From Devosiaceae bacterium (GTDB lineage: Bacteria; Pseudomonadota; Alphaproteobacteria; Rhizobiales; Devosiaceae): a DNA stretch of 64,000 nucleotides. Position 1 is the stretch's first letter. Each line of letters starts with the position of its first letter. Shown here piece by piece: positions 1 through 8,796 of the stretch. The translations under genes and the position numbers were made by a program. The notes beneath the pieces are model-generated. The model worked only from the letters and a program-made list of their open reading frames with translations, was not told the DNA's origin and made no database searches. The stretch lies in the NCBI GenBank assembly GCA_021648375.1, contig JAKISW010000013.1:1-64000 (forward strand), read 5' to 3'.

Positions 1-1248
1 CAATCGCTCTCAGCGGTTGAGGATACCTTTGCCTGGCCAAAACACGAATTGGCCAAACTGCATCCAAAATATAATTCTGATGCCACTTATGAGGAATTCA
101 ACAAACTTGCTCCCTGGTGGTCTGATCGCAGCAAGGAAACTGTAAGTGCCTGGAGCCTGGAATCAGTTAGCGATGACAGCACATTGGTTCGCATGGTTCG
201 CAACCCCTATTATTGGAAAGTTGATACCGCCGGTAACCAGCTGCCTTATGTGGACTATGTTGAATATGGCATAGTGCCAGATCGTCAGTCGGTGGCTCTG
301 GGTAATATCTCCGGACAGTTTGATTATGATGGTACCTGGGTTGGAAATCAGCATTTGCCACTGTTCTTAAGGGAGCAGGAAGGTCGTGATCTTGAAATCG
401 GCTGGTTCAACAACACGCCTGGCATGGCTGTTTATATGAACTATGACAATGTCGACGATAACAAGCGTAACCTCGTTCGTGACTTAAACTTCCGCAAAGC
501 CATGTCACTGGCTATTGATCGGGATTCGATCAACCGTCAGTTCTTCCTTGATCTGCTGGATCCGTCGGCATTTTCGTTTAGCCCCAATTCTCCATATTAT
601 GATGCCGAGGCCGGCACTCAATTTGCTGAGCTGGATATAGAGCGAGCTAACGCATACCTGGATGAAGCAGGATACATGGATAGTGATGGTGATGGCATCA
701 GAGAATATGCTGATGGCACAAACATTCAATTGGTTATTGATGTTGCAAACCATGATCTCTACGTGCCGATTACAGAATTGCTGGTCGAATCTATTCCCGC
801 CAGCATCGGCATTGACCTTGTGATGAACAATCAACAGCAGGATCTGATCTTTGAACGCCGTCAGACTCTGGATTGGGATCTGCATGTATTTGACATTTAT
901 GGCTCCACGGCCCCTCTTGCCAAGCTTGAAGACTGGGTACCGGTCTCTCAAGGGTTCCCGTTCTGGAACCAGAAGGCAAGCGAGGCTCCCTTTAGTCCTG
1001 AATATGCCGAGTTCAGCGAAATTCTGCTGGGAGCGCGTGCACTGGATTATGATACCAGGGTTTCTGAAATGAAACGGGCCAACGCCATAATGACCGAAAA
1101 CGTCTTTAACCTATATGTCGGTTTTTACCGCCGGGCGTTTATCTACAATTCAAATCTGGGCAATATGCCCACCGAAGCCATGCGCGACGTGTCATTTGGA
1201 TTGCTGGAAGGTCCAATGCGTCCGGAACAGGTTTACTTTAAACAGTAG
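1..1248 (+). CDS. Peptide-type ABC transporter substrate-binding protein (family 5), 5'-truncated by window edge
   Basis: The reading frame is open from the first base, so the gene starts before the window; about 415 C-terminal residues are present. The sequence has the look of the SBP_bac_5 family (DppA/OppA-like): the stretch around DLNFRKAMSLAIDRDSI is the conserved 'R-A-I-x-x-A-I-D-R' helix, and a DSDGDGIRE loop resembles the calcium-like loop common in this family. It would act in the periplasm, binding a peptide or similar solute and handing it to the two permeases encoded just downstream. The next four genes are permease, permease, ATPase, ATPase on the same strand, which fixes the transporter type. 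Substrate cannot be told from sequence. A strong stem-loop follows the stop codon. Confidence 0.9.
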   Translation, partial: QSLSAVEDTFAWPKHELAKLHPKYNSDATYEEFNKLAPWWSDRSKETVSAWSLESVSDDSTLVRMVRNPYYWKVDTAGNQLPYVDYVEYGIVPDRQSVALGNISGQFDYDGTWVGNQHLPLFLREQEGRDLEIGWFNNTPGMAVYMNYDNVDDNKRNLVRDLNFRKAMSLAIDRDSINRQFFLDLLDPSAFSFSPNSPYYDAEAGTQFAELDIERANAYLDEAGYMDSDGDGIREYADGTNIQLVIDVANHDLYVPITELLVESIPASIGIDLVMNNQQQDLIFERRQTLDWDLHVFDIYGSTAPLAKLEDWVPVSQGFPFWNQKASEAPFSPEYAEFSEILLGARALDYDTRVSEMKRANAIMTENVFNLYVGFYRRAFIYNSNLGNMPTEAMRDVSFGLLEGPMRPEQVYFKQ

Positions 1249-1270
1249 GTTTCTTCCCTGAACCTCAAAA

Positions 1271-1298
1271 CATCGTGGCGGCTATAGCTGCCACGATG
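1271..1298 (+). other. Intercistronic stem-loop between binding protein and permease genes
   Basis: CATCGTGGC at the left pairs with GCCACGATG at the right, and the inner GCTATAGC continues the helix with one G-U pair, giving a near-continuous stem. There is no strong T-run behind it, so it looks less like a full terminator than like an mRNA-stabilising or attenuating hairpin. Such hairpins are common after highly expressed binding-protein genes and would lower expression of the permeases relative to the binding protein. Confidence 0.6.
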
Positions 1299-1419
1299 AA
1301 TTCTATTAAAGGGTTATTTTAGGGATAGGCTCCACGGCACCCGAAAAGCTCAACTCGACCTGATAAGCCCCAACGTGTAGCTTGTGTGGATTGCCCATGC
1401 GAATTGAAAGGCCCAAATT

Positions 1420-2409
1420 GTGCTAATATATTTTCTACGCAGGTTGGTTGGCCTTGTACCAATGTTTTTTGTGGTCTCCTTTATCAGCTTTACAATTATT
1501 CAACTTCCTCCTGGTGATTTTGTAACAACACAAATTGCCCAGATGGCAGCCATAGGCGATTCAGGCAGCCTGGCACGTGCTGAATTGTTGCGCGAGCAAT
1601 ATGGTCTTAACGATCCGTTTTTGGTTCGCTACTGGAGCTGGGTTTCAGGCATAATGGTTGGAGATTTTGGGGTCTCTGCCATGTTTGAGGGCGCTGATGT
1701 TGCCACTCTTATTTTTGATGGTTTTCTTTTTACATTACTGCTGGGTGGCGTTTCGCTGGCACTGGCCTGGGGGTTGGCGATTGCAATCGGGATTTATTCT
1801 GCCACTCATCGCTATGGAATTGCCGATTATTCGTTTACATTTTTGGGGTTTATTGGCCTCGCTGTTCCCCCGTTCCTGACATCGTTAATATATGTTTTTG
1901 TCACCATATTCATATTTGGGGCCGATCAGGTCGGCGGTTTGTTTTCAATTGAGTTTCGCGACGCGCCATGGTCACTGGCTCGTGTGCAGGATATGCTTGC
2001 CCACATGTGGTTTCCGGTTGCTGTTTTAACGCTGGGCGGCATGGCAGGCACCATGCGCATAATGCGCGGCTCCCTGATCGATGTGCTCAACCAGCAATTT
2101 ATTGCTACCGCTCGCGCCAAAGGTCTGTCCGAGAGAACGGTGATATTAAAACACGGCACAAGGGTTGCTATTAACCCGTTGATCTCTCGGTTGAGCATGA
2201 TTATTCCCGACTTGTTTTCCAACGTTATCATCGTCTCGGTGGTGCTTAACCTGCCTACGCTGGGGCCGCTTTTTTTACGCTCCTTGCTGGGGCAGGATAT
2301 GTTTGTGGCAGGCGCAATATTATTGATCTTGGCGGTATTTGTGCTTGTGGGCAATCTGTTGGCCGATTTGGCGCTTGCCTGGTCTGATCCCCGTATTCGG
2401 CTGGAATAG
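1420..2409 (+). CDS. Peptide-type ABC transporter permease 1 (DppB/OppB-like)
   Basis: A 329-residue polytopic inner-membrane protein starting at GTG, with GAAAGG about ten bases upstream. The N-terminus (LIYFLRRLVGLVPMFF) is the typical DppB/OppB first membrane helix. The cytoplasmic EAA loop, ATARAKGLSERTVILKHG, is the contact point for the ATPases. Length matches the family. It lies 170 bases after the binding-protein gene and 11 bases before the second permease, so it belongs to the same operon. It forms half of the transmembrane channel. Confidence 0.92.
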   Translation: MLIYFLRRLVGLVPMFFVVSFISFTIIQLPPGDFVTTQIAQMAAIGDSGSLARAELLREQYGLNDPFLVRYWSWVSGIMVGDFGVSAMFEGADVATLIFDGFLFTLLLGGVSLALAWGLAIAIGIYSATHRYGIADYSFTFLGFIGLAVPPFLTSLIYVFVTIFIFGADQVGGLFSIEFRDAPWSLARVQDMLAHMWFPVAVLTLGGMAGTMRIMRGSLIDVLNQQFIATARAKGLSERTVILKHGTRVAINPLISRLSMIIPDLFSNVIIVSVVLNLPTLGPLFLRSLLGQDMFVAGAILLILAVFVLVGNLLADLALAWSDPRIRLE

Positions 2410-2420
2410 GAGCGCAAAGG

Positions 2421-3521
2421 ATGAACAACACCGCTTCAACCGCCACCAATGCGCCAACACTTTCCATGCGCCAATTGATGGTTCGCAGATTTTGCCGTAA
2501 TCGGGTGGCACTGGTATCAGCAATTGTATTGGTGATGATGTACCTGGCTATGATATTTGCCGGGTTTGTATCTCCCTATTCCCCCTCCAAAAGCGACACT
2601 TTATATCTAACGGCACCTCCGCAAACCATAAGGTTTATTGATGCCGAGGGGAATTTTAACCTCAGGCCATTTGTCTACCGCATGGAGGGCAAGCGCGATC
2701 TTAGAACTCTGACCTTTGTTTATGAAGAGGACCTGAACCAGCGCGATGAAATATTTCTATTTGTAAAGGGTGATGAATATACGTTTCTTGGAATGACCTT
2801 TGATCGGCATTTGTTTGGTACGCTGGAGGGAACAATTTATCTGCTGGGCACAGATCTTCGTGGCCGGGATATGCTATCGCGCATTATTTATGGATCGCGA
2901 GTTACCCTTACAATTGGCATTGTGGGTGTGGCGTTAATGATCACGCTTGGGGCTTTGATCGGTGCGCTTTCCGGCTATATTGGCGGGTTTTTTGATGCAG
3001 CTGTGCAGCGGACCATTGAGGTGTTTCGCCTGTTTCCGCCCATTCCGCTTTGGTTGGCACTGGCTGCAGCAGTTCCACCGCAATTACCATCGATTTTTGT
3101 GCTGATTTCTATTGTTGTGATTTATGGCTTTATTCAGTGGCCCGGTCTGGCTCGCGAAGTTCGAGGTCTGGTATTGGTGTTGCGGGAAACAGAATTTGTG
3201 CTGGCAGCACAGGCAGCGGGCGCGGGTACATTCTGGGTAGTGCGAAAACATTTGATACCCAGTGTTTTGCCCCATCTTTTGGTCACTGCAACACTTGGCA
3301 TTCCGGTGGTTATTATTTTTGAAAGCACACTTAGTTTTTTTGGCCTTGGTGTAAAACCACCAACCATCAGTTGGGGCCTGCTTTTGCAACAGGCTCAAAA
3401 ACTTGAAGTATTGAGCTTTTATCCATGGTTGCTGGCGCCAGCGGTATTTTTAATCGTAGCTGCCTTGTTATTTAACTTTGTGGGCGATGGCATTCGTGAT
3501 GCCGTTGACCCCTATTCCTGA
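2421..3521 (+). CDS. Peptide-type ABC transporter permease 2 (DppC/OppC-like), with large periplasmic insertion
   Basis: A 366-residue inner-membrane permease; ATG is preceded by AGGAGCG. The C-terminal part is a standard BPD_transp_1 domain with an EAA-type loop around AAQAAGAGTFWVVRKHLIP. It is longer than the usual DppC (about 300 residues). Roughly residues 55-145, between the first and second membrane helices, form a hydrophilic segment (including NLRPFVYRMEGKRDL) that probably protrudes into the periplasm. Longer permeases of this type exist in some alphaproteobacterial importers. Its stop codon overlaps the ATG of the next gene (TGATG), indicating translational coupling to the ATPase. 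Confidence 0.92.
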   Translation: MNNTASTATNAPTLSMRQLMVRRFCRNRVALVSAIVLVMMYLAMIFAGFVSPYSPSKSDTLYLTAPPQTIRFIDAEGNFNLRPFVYRMEGKRDLRTLTFVYEEDLNQRDEIFLFVKGDEYTFLGMTFDRHLFGTLEGTIYLLGTDLRGRDMLSRIIYGSRVTLTIGIVGVALMITLGALIGALSGYIGGFFDAAVQRTIEVFRLFPPIPLWLALAAAVPPQLPSIFVLISIVVIYGFIQWPGLAREVRGLVLVLRETEFVLAAQAAGAGTFWVVRKHLIPSVLPHLLVTATLGIPVVIIFESTLSFFGLGVKPPTISWGLLLQQAQKLEVLSFYPWLLAPAVFLIVAALLFNFVGDGIRDAVDPYS

Positions 3522-4585
3522 TGGAGACTGAATTGGCGGCTTCGTCACAAAATCCATTGCTTGATGTGCGTAATCTTAAAATCCAAATCCATACGGATAT
3601 TGGCGTTGTTAGGGCTGTGGAAAATGTCAGCTTTAGTGTCCACGCCGGTCAGGCACTTGGAATTGTGGGGGAAAGTGGGTGCGGAAAATCTATGACCGCT
3701 CTGTCAATTATGGGGCTTTTACCGGGCGGCAACGCAAAAGTTGCTGACGGGCAAATCCTTTATAACCGTTCCGACAGCGAGATAATTGATCTGGCGACTT
3801 TGAAACCTACCGGAGCGAAAATGCGCTCCATCAGGGGCAATGAAATTGCCATGATCTTTCAGGAGCCAATGAGTTCTCTAAATCCGGTTTACACCATTGG
3901 TGATCAGATTATGGAGGCGATAATTCTCCATCAGAGAGTAAATAAAACAGAGGCACGAAAGCGAGCGATAAAAATGCTCGACCTTGTTGGCATCCCGGCT
4001 GCCAGCCAGCGGGTGGACGAATATCCCCATCAACTGAGCGGGGGGATGCGCCAGCGGGTGATGATTGCAATTGCGCTTTCCTGTAACCCCAGAATTTTGA
4101 TTGCTGATGAGCCAACAACCGCACTTGATGTTACTGTGCAGGCCCAGATCCTTGAACTGATCAAGCAGCTCCAGATAGAATTCAATATGGCGCTGATTCT
4201 CATTACCCATGATTTAGGGGTGGTTCGAGAAGTGGCAGATGACGTTGCCGTTATGTATTTTGGCCGCGTGGTCGAACATGCTCCGGCAGCGAAGATTTTT
4301 AAGAACCCCAGTCACCCCTATACCCAAAGATTGCTTAAAGCTATTCCCCGGATTGGCAGCAAAGAAGAATTGCTACAGATCGAAGGCTCGGTTCCTTCGC
4401 CATTTTCTATTAGAAAAGGCTGTGATTTTGCGCCCCGTTGCCTTGAGACGGTCCAAAAGTGCAAAGATCAGCTGCCGGAAATGGAATTGATAGAGGCCCA
4501 ACATCAGGTTCGCTGCTGGCTGCGCCAAGATGCCAAAAGCCTAAACGACAAAGAGGGTGCCAAAAGCACGAATAATAATGAGTGA
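3521..4585 (+). CDS. Peptide-type ABC transporter ATP-binding protein 1 (DppD/OppD-like)
   Basis: A 354-residue cytoplasmic ATPase. Visible motifs in order: Walker A GESGCGKSM, Q-loop within IFQEPMSSLNP, signature LSGGMRQRV, Walker B ILIADEPTTALD and switch histidine in THDLG. The C-terminal oligopeptide-transporter extension contains CDFAPRC, typical of DppD/OppD, where cysteines bind an iron-sulfur cluster in some members. Start overlaps the preceding stop codon and its own end overlaps the next gene. It energises the importer as a heterodimer with the following ATPase. Confidence 0.95.
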   Translation: METELAASSQNPLLDVRNLKIQIHTDIGVVRAVENVSFSVHAGQALGIVGESGCGKSMTALSIMGLLPGGNAKVADGQILYNRSDSEIIDLATLKPTGAKMRSIRGNEIAMIFQEPMSSLNPVYTIGDQIMEAIILHQRVNKTEARKRAIKMLDLVGIPAASQRVDEYPHQLSGGMRQRVMIAIALSCNPRILIADEPTTALDVTVQAQILELIKQLQIEFNMALILITHDLGVVREVADDVAVMYFGRVVEHAPAAKIFKNPSHPYTQRLLKAIPRIGSKEELLQIEGSVPSPFSIRKGCDFAPRCLETVQKCKDQLPEMELIEAQHQVRCWLRQDAKSLNDKEGAKSTNNNE

Positions 4586-5597
4586 GCAAGACGACAACAT
4601 TCTTGACGTACAAGGGCTTAGCAAGCTTTTTCCGATCCGCAAGGGGTTTTTGCGTCGGGTGGTGGGCAATGTTCAGGCCGTTAAAGATGTTTCGTTTCAA
4701 GTTCGACGTAACGAAACTTTGGGACTTGTTGGAGAGAGCGGGTCCGGGAAAACTACTCTGGGGCGCACATTGGTAAGACTTATCAAACCCACAAGCGGGC
4801 AGGTAATTCTCTCTCAATTGGGCAAAACCCCGCTCGATCTTACCAAGCTTAAGCAGAGTGAACTCAAAGCTGTGCGTGTAGATTGTCAGATTATTTTTCA
4901 GGACCCGCGCTCTTCGTTAAATTCCAGAATGTCAGTGGGTGACATCATTGCCGAGCCGTTAAATATTCATAAAACCGGAACAAAAGCATCTCGTTTGGCC
5001 CGAGTTCGTGAATTGCTTGAACTGGTTGGCATGAGTGCAAATGACGCCACGCGCTACCCCCATGAATTTAGTGGCGGTCAACGCCAAAGAATTGGCATTG
5101 CACGCGCACTCAGCCTCAATCCCAAACTGATTATTTGTGATGAGCCGGTGTCAGCCTTGGATGTTTCGGTGCAGGCGCAGGTGCTCAATCTGTTAAAAAG
5201 GCTGCAAAAAGAGCTGGGGCTGACCTATGTATTTATAACCCATGATTTGGGGGTTGCCGATTATATGTGTGACCGTATCATGGTGATGTATCTTGGCAGG
5301 CTGGTTGAAGTGGCAAGCAAAGAAGATCTTTATTCACGGCCGCAGCATCCCTACACGGCGGCCCTGATTTCTTCTATGCCTGATGTCAACGTCAAACCCG
5401 GAGCCAAACGCGAGATTTTACAAGGCCAGATACCGGATCCTGCCAATCCCCCGCCAGGTTGCAGGTTTCATACACGGTGCAAATATGTAAAAGACATATG
5501 CCGGACCAAAGTTCCAGAACTGGAAAAGGCAAAAAATTCTACAACATTGGTGGCTTGTCACCTTTCGGACGAGCTTAATATCAAAACCTCAATTTAA
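4578..5597 (+). CDS. Peptide-type ABC transporter ATP-binding protein 2 (DppF/OppF-like)
   Basis: A 339-residue ATPase from ATG 4578, which overlaps the previous gene by eight bases (ATGAGTGA). A GTG at 4557 would add seven residues, but its only Shine-Dalgarno-like sequence is too close. Motifs: Walker A GESGSGKTT, signature FSGGQRQRIG, Walker B LIICDEPVSALD, THDLG, and C-terminal CRFHTRC. The N-terminal LSKLFPIRKGFLRR is characteristic of the OppF/DppF branch. It is the last gene of the importer operon; a GntR regulator follows after 100 bases. Confidence 0.94.
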   Translation: MSEQDDNILDVQGLSKLFPIRKGFLRRVVGNVQAVKDVSFQVRRNETLGLVGESGSGKTTLGRTLVRLIKPTSGQVILSQLGKTPLDLTKLKQSELKAVRVDCQIIFQDPRSSLNSRMSVGDIIAEPLNIHKTGTKASRLARVRELLELVGMSANDATRYPHEFSGGQRQRIGIARALSLNPKLIICDEPVSALDVSVQAQVLNLLKRLQKELGLTYVFITHDLGVADYMCDRIMVMYLGRLVEVASKEDLYSRPQHPYTAALISSMPDVNVKPGAKREILQGQIPDPANPPPGCRFHTRCKYVKDICRTKVPELEKAKNSTTLVACHLSDELNIKTSI

Positions 5598-5697
5598 TCC
5601 GACATTAAGGAGACCTGTACAAAATTGCGCCTATCGTCAAAATTACCTAAGGGTATAATCAAATTACTCCCTGGGGTCAGGGTGCATTAAATCCGGG

Positions 5698-6489
5698 ATG
5701 AAAATTATGAATTCCATTCAACAAACTGATAATTCAGTTTCGATGGTCAGTCAGAATTACAAGATCGACCGGCGCTCCAAATTGCCCCTGTACCATCAGC
5801 TGTTTCTAAGTCTTCGAGATCGTTTGTTTAGCGGTGAATGGAAGGCAGGCGAGTTATTTTTGCGTGATAGCGATATCGAACAAACCTATGTAATCTCACG
5901 AATAACTGTGCGCAAAGCGATGGATAGACTTGTCGATGAGGGACTTGTTGTTCGCTATCGCGGCAAGGGAACATATGTGACGGCCATCCCAATACCCGAT
6001 ATTTCTCAAGCCGATCAAAATAAGTCCCATGATTTCATGAGTGTTGATGGCGAATATCGCATGACAATAATTGAGATCAAAAAAATACGCGTTTCCCATC
6101 ATACCGCCAACCTGCTTGGCGTTCCGGATAACCATCAGGTATCAAAACTCAAGATGGTTCACTTGTCTGATGAAGTACCGGTGGCTATTGAAGAAATTTA
6201 TGTGGATGATTTAAAATGGCCTGATATTTTTGACTGGAAAACTCTTGAAACAGAGAATCTAAGCAGTATTTATCAACGCCGGGGTGTGTTTATTGATAGT
6301 TTAAAGCAATCTGTATCCGCAGTTATTCCCACATTGGAACCGGTGGGTTATTTAGACCTGCTACCGGGGCAGCCAGCTCTTTATATTAATCGTGTGAGTT
6401 ACGACAAGGATGGAATCCCATTAGATTTCCGTAAAATTTACTGCCGTGGGGACAGGTTCGTTTTAACTCAGGACATCCAACCTCAATAA
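5698..6489 (+). CDS. GntR-family transcriptional regulator with UTRA ligand domain (HutC subfamily)
   Basis: 263 residues. Residues about 28-98 form the winged helix-turn-helix, with the hallmarks LPLYHQLFLSLRDRL, SRITVRKAMDRLVDEGLV and RGKGTYV. Residues about 120-255 resemble the UTRA effector-binding domain (VAIEEIYVDD, ending in LDFRKIYCRGDRF). HutC-type regulators usually repress a neighbouring catabolic or transport operon until a small ligand binds. Position directly behind the peptide-type importer on the same strand suggests it controls that operon. No clear operator was identified by eye in the 100-base gap upstream. Confidence 0.9.
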   Translation: MKIMNSIQQTDNSVSMVSQNYKIDRRSKLPLYHQLFLSLRDRLFSGEWKAGELFLRDSDIEQTYVISRITVRKAMDRLVDEGLVVRYRGKGTYVTAIPIPDISQADQNKSHDFMSVDGEYRMTIIEIKKIRVSHHTANLLGVPDNHQVSKLKMVHLSDEVPVAIEEIYVDDLKWPDIFDWKTLETENLSSIYQRRGVFIDSLKQSVSAVIPTLEPVGYLDLLPGQPALYINRVSYDKDGIPLDFRKIYCRGDRFVLTQDIQPQ

Positions 6490-6516
6490 CTTTAGTATCG
6501 CTCCAGGGTCAGGGCC

Positions 6517-7272
6517 CTAGCCAGCCTCTTGAATACTATCCCAGCGATTTTGTTGTGTTAACAAGCCACGAATATAGGCCATGTTGGTTTCAACCTGATC
6601 GGGGGGTAGTTCAGCGCTATATATGGCGCGTGCCTCATCAAACCGCCCCTGCAAACCGATTACCAGCGCCAGATTTTGTCTGATACGACTGGTGGCACCA
6701 GATTTTGTCAATGCCCGCTTCAGGTGGATTTCAGCCTGCTCTAATTCCGAGGTCATGGCATAGGAAAGGCCAAGATTGGCTTCAAGGGATGCTTCGTTGG
6801 GGGCCAGCACCATGGCCTGATTATAAAGGGCTCGTGCCTGTGTATTCTGCCCCATTTGATCAAGAATTGCCCCTTTTACTGAAAGCGCGTTCCAGTTGGG
6901 GTTTTCGGGGCGAATGGTATTATTGATAACATTTAAGGCCTGCTCAAAGCGTCCATCGGCGGTAAGTGCCTTGGCGTAAGCTATATCCACGTCCGGGTCA
7001 TCCTTGAATGTCGAAAGGGTGATTTCCAGCACAGACACCGCCTGCTTGGCTTGTCCGGCAGACCTTAGAGCTGCGGCGAAATTGATCGCTGCATATTTAT
7101 CTCTTCGGTTTGCCTCAAATCTTGCTGCAAGTTGAGCCAGATTTGATTGCGCATCCATTTGGGATAGGTTGGAATAGTCGGTGGCGCTTGGTTTTGATTG
7201 ATTTATTGCACACGCCGAAAGTACGACTGAAGCAATCCCTGCCACAAAAATTGCTCGCAACGTAGCGACCAT
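6517..7272 (-). CDS. TPR-repeat lipoprotein, TadD-like
   Basis: 251 residues from the ATG at 7272, preceded by AAGGGG on the minus strand; an upstream ATG at 7338 lacks a ribosome site and would bury the signal peptide. The start gives a short signal sequence ending in a lipobox, VLSACA, so the product should be a lipid-anchored envelope protein. The rest is a run of tetratricopeptide-like helices (for example LEANLGLSYAMTSELEQAEI). Length and architecture match TadD, the pilotin-like lipoprotein of Tad/Flp pilus systems, but no other tad genes are nearby. It may be a stand-alone paralogue, so function is not assigned firmly. Confidence 0.75.
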   Translation of the reverse strand: MVATLRAIFVAGIASVVLSACAINQSKPSATDYSNLSQMDAQSNLAQLAARFEANRRDKYAAINFAAALRSAGQAKQAVSVLEITLSTFKDDPDVDIAYAKALTADGRFEQALNVINNTIRPENPNWNALSVKGAILDQMGQNTQARALYNQAMVLAPNEASLEANLGLSYAMTSELEQAEIHLKRALTKSGATSRIRQNLALVIGLQGRFDEARAIYSAELPPDQVETNMAYIRGLLTQQNRWDSIQEAG

Positions 7273-7364
7273 AGTTGTTTGCGCCCCTTTTGAGACGAAT
7301 AGTATTGCAGATTTTTGCTGTTCAATTTGGCTTTCCATTGACCAATTTCAATAAATCATTAACC

Positions 7365-7379
7365 CTAACGTAGAGTTAA
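7365..7379 (+). promoter_or_regulatory. Possible CtrA-like site between divergent genes
   Basis: CTAA, seven bases, then TTAA; on the opposite strand TTAA-N7-TTAG. This differs by one base from the alphaproteobacterial CtrA consensus TTAA-N7-TTAA. It sits between the divergent TadD-like and aminopeptidase genes. Pilus genes are often CtrA-regulated, but one near-match in AT-rich intergenic DNA is weak evidence. Confidence 0.22.
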
Positions 7380-7431
7380 ATTACCATCTTTCTAAACATT
7401 TCTTGCCGCTGATGAGAAAAGGACATTTAAG

Positions 7432-8784
7432 TTGATTTCTGATAATTCCCAAACCCCAATCCAATTAATTTGCCTCTCCCCTGATGACCTCAATTCCTCT
7501 CTTTTGACCGCATCGCAAAAAAACTGGCTGAAGCAAAACAGTTTCAAAGGGCAAAGCGCCAGATTGTTAGCATTGCCTGATGAAAATGGCTCCATTGCCG
7601 GATATGTTTTTGGTTTGGGAGAGAAAAAAGGTCGCGATCCGCTTTTGCTTGGTGAAGCTGCAGCCAGGCTGCCGGGGGGCAAGTATCAACTTAGCGCAAA
7701 CGTCAAAAAGGGCGAGATTGATAATCTGGCATTTCTTTTGGGGACCTATCGATTTGAGCGCTATAAATCCAGCGGTGATCCGGTGGAGCTTTTTGGCCTC
7801 GATGATGGCAGCCAACAGGCCAAAATCCTGAGCGAGGCGGCTTTTATCGCCAGGGACCTTATTAACATTCCAGCCAATGATCTGGACCCGCAAATATTTG
7901 AAAAATATATCCGCTCCTTTGCAAGTCAAAGAAAAATGACCTGCAAATCCATAATTGGTGACGATCTTCTTAAACAAAACTTTCCCATGATCCATGCGGT
8001 TGGCCGCGCCGCCGAGCAGGCACCCCGCCTGCTGGATTTGAGCTGGGGGCCAAAACAGGCTCCCAAAATCACCCTGGTGGGCAAGGGCGTAACCTTCGAT
8101 AGTGGGGGGTTGAGCATAAAACCGACGGCTGGAATGGTCTTGATGAAAAAAGATATGGGCGGAGCTGCCAATATCTTGGGTCTGGCCCATGCCATTATCG
8201 CTTCAAAATTAAAATTGCGGTTGCGGATATTACTTCCGATTGTCGAGAATTCAATATCTGCAAATTCATTTCGCCCCGGCGATATATTACCCTCCCGATC
8301 CGGTCTGAATGTTGAAATTGGCAATACCGACGCTGAAGGGCGCCTTATTCTGGCCGATGCACTGAGTTTTGCCTCAGAAGACAAGCCGCAAATGCTCATA
8401 GATATGGCAACCCTTACCGGGGCCGCCAGAGTTGCTCTTGGTCCTGATCTTCCCCCGCTCTATACCGACAATCAAAAACTGGCCCGTGAGCTGATGGAGT
8501 TGGGAGAGAAATGGGGCGATCCCTTGTGGCATATGCCGCTTTGGGACCCCTATGATGGCAATCTTTCGTCATCCATTGCTGACGTAAGCCATATCAGCCC
8601 CGGTGGTTTTGCCGGATCAGTCATAGCAGCGCTTTTCTTGCGCCGGTTTGTCACAAATGTTGATGACTGGGTGCATCTGGATATTTTTGGCTGGGCACCA
8701 AAAGCTCGCCCCGGACGCTCACAAGGGGGGACGGATCAGGGGATTCGCGCGACTTTTATGATGCTAAAAAATAAATTCACCTGA
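7432..8784 (+). CDS. M17 leucyl aminopeptidase family protein (cytosol aminopeptidase, PepA/PepB-like)
   Basis: 450 residues, TTG start preceded by AAAAGGA. The M17 catalytic core is complete: K218 and D223 in VGKGVTFDSGG, catalytic K230 in GLSIKP, D241 in KKDMGG, and D300, E302, R304 in the signature NTDAEGRL. These residues bind two metal ions and cleave N-terminal amino acids from peptides in the cytoplasm. It is somewhat shorter than E. coli PepA (about 500 residues) because the N-terminal domain is reduced, as in many alphaproteobacterial homologues. It converges with ghrA, with a 12-base gap. Confidence 0.93.
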   Translation: MISDNSQTPIQLICLSPDDLNSSLLTASQKNWLKQNSFKGQSARLLALPDENGSIAGYVFGLGEKKGRDPLLLGEAAARLPGGKYQLSANVKKGEIDNLAFLLGTYRFERYKSSGDPVELFGLDDGSQQAKILSEAAFIARDLINIPANDLDPQIFEKYIRSFASQRKMTCKSIIGDDLLKQNFPMIHAVGRAAEQAPRLLDLSWGPKQAPKITLVGKGVTFDSGGLSIKPTAGMVLMKKDMGGAANILGLAHAIIASKLKLRLRILLPIVENSISANSFRPGDILPSRSGLNVEIGNTDAEGRLILADALSFASEDKPQMLIDMATLTGAARVALGPDLPPLYTDNQKLARELMELGEKWGDPLWHMPLWDPYDGNLSSSIADVSHISPGGFAGSVIAALFLRRFVTNVDDWVHLDIFGWAPKARPGRSQGGTDQGIRATFMMLKNKFT

Positions 8785-8796
8785 TTAGGTTTGGGC

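Noticed and set aside
5598..5697. Riboswitch or GntR operator before the regulator gene
   Set aside because: No known riboswitch core or clear palindrome was found in this 100-base gap.
6505..6525. GGGTCAGGGCCCTAG as a terminator or dispersed repeat
   Set aside because: Related words (GACCCTAG) occur near 21085, 34893 and 41330, but they are too short and variable to define a repeat family, and no T-run follows.
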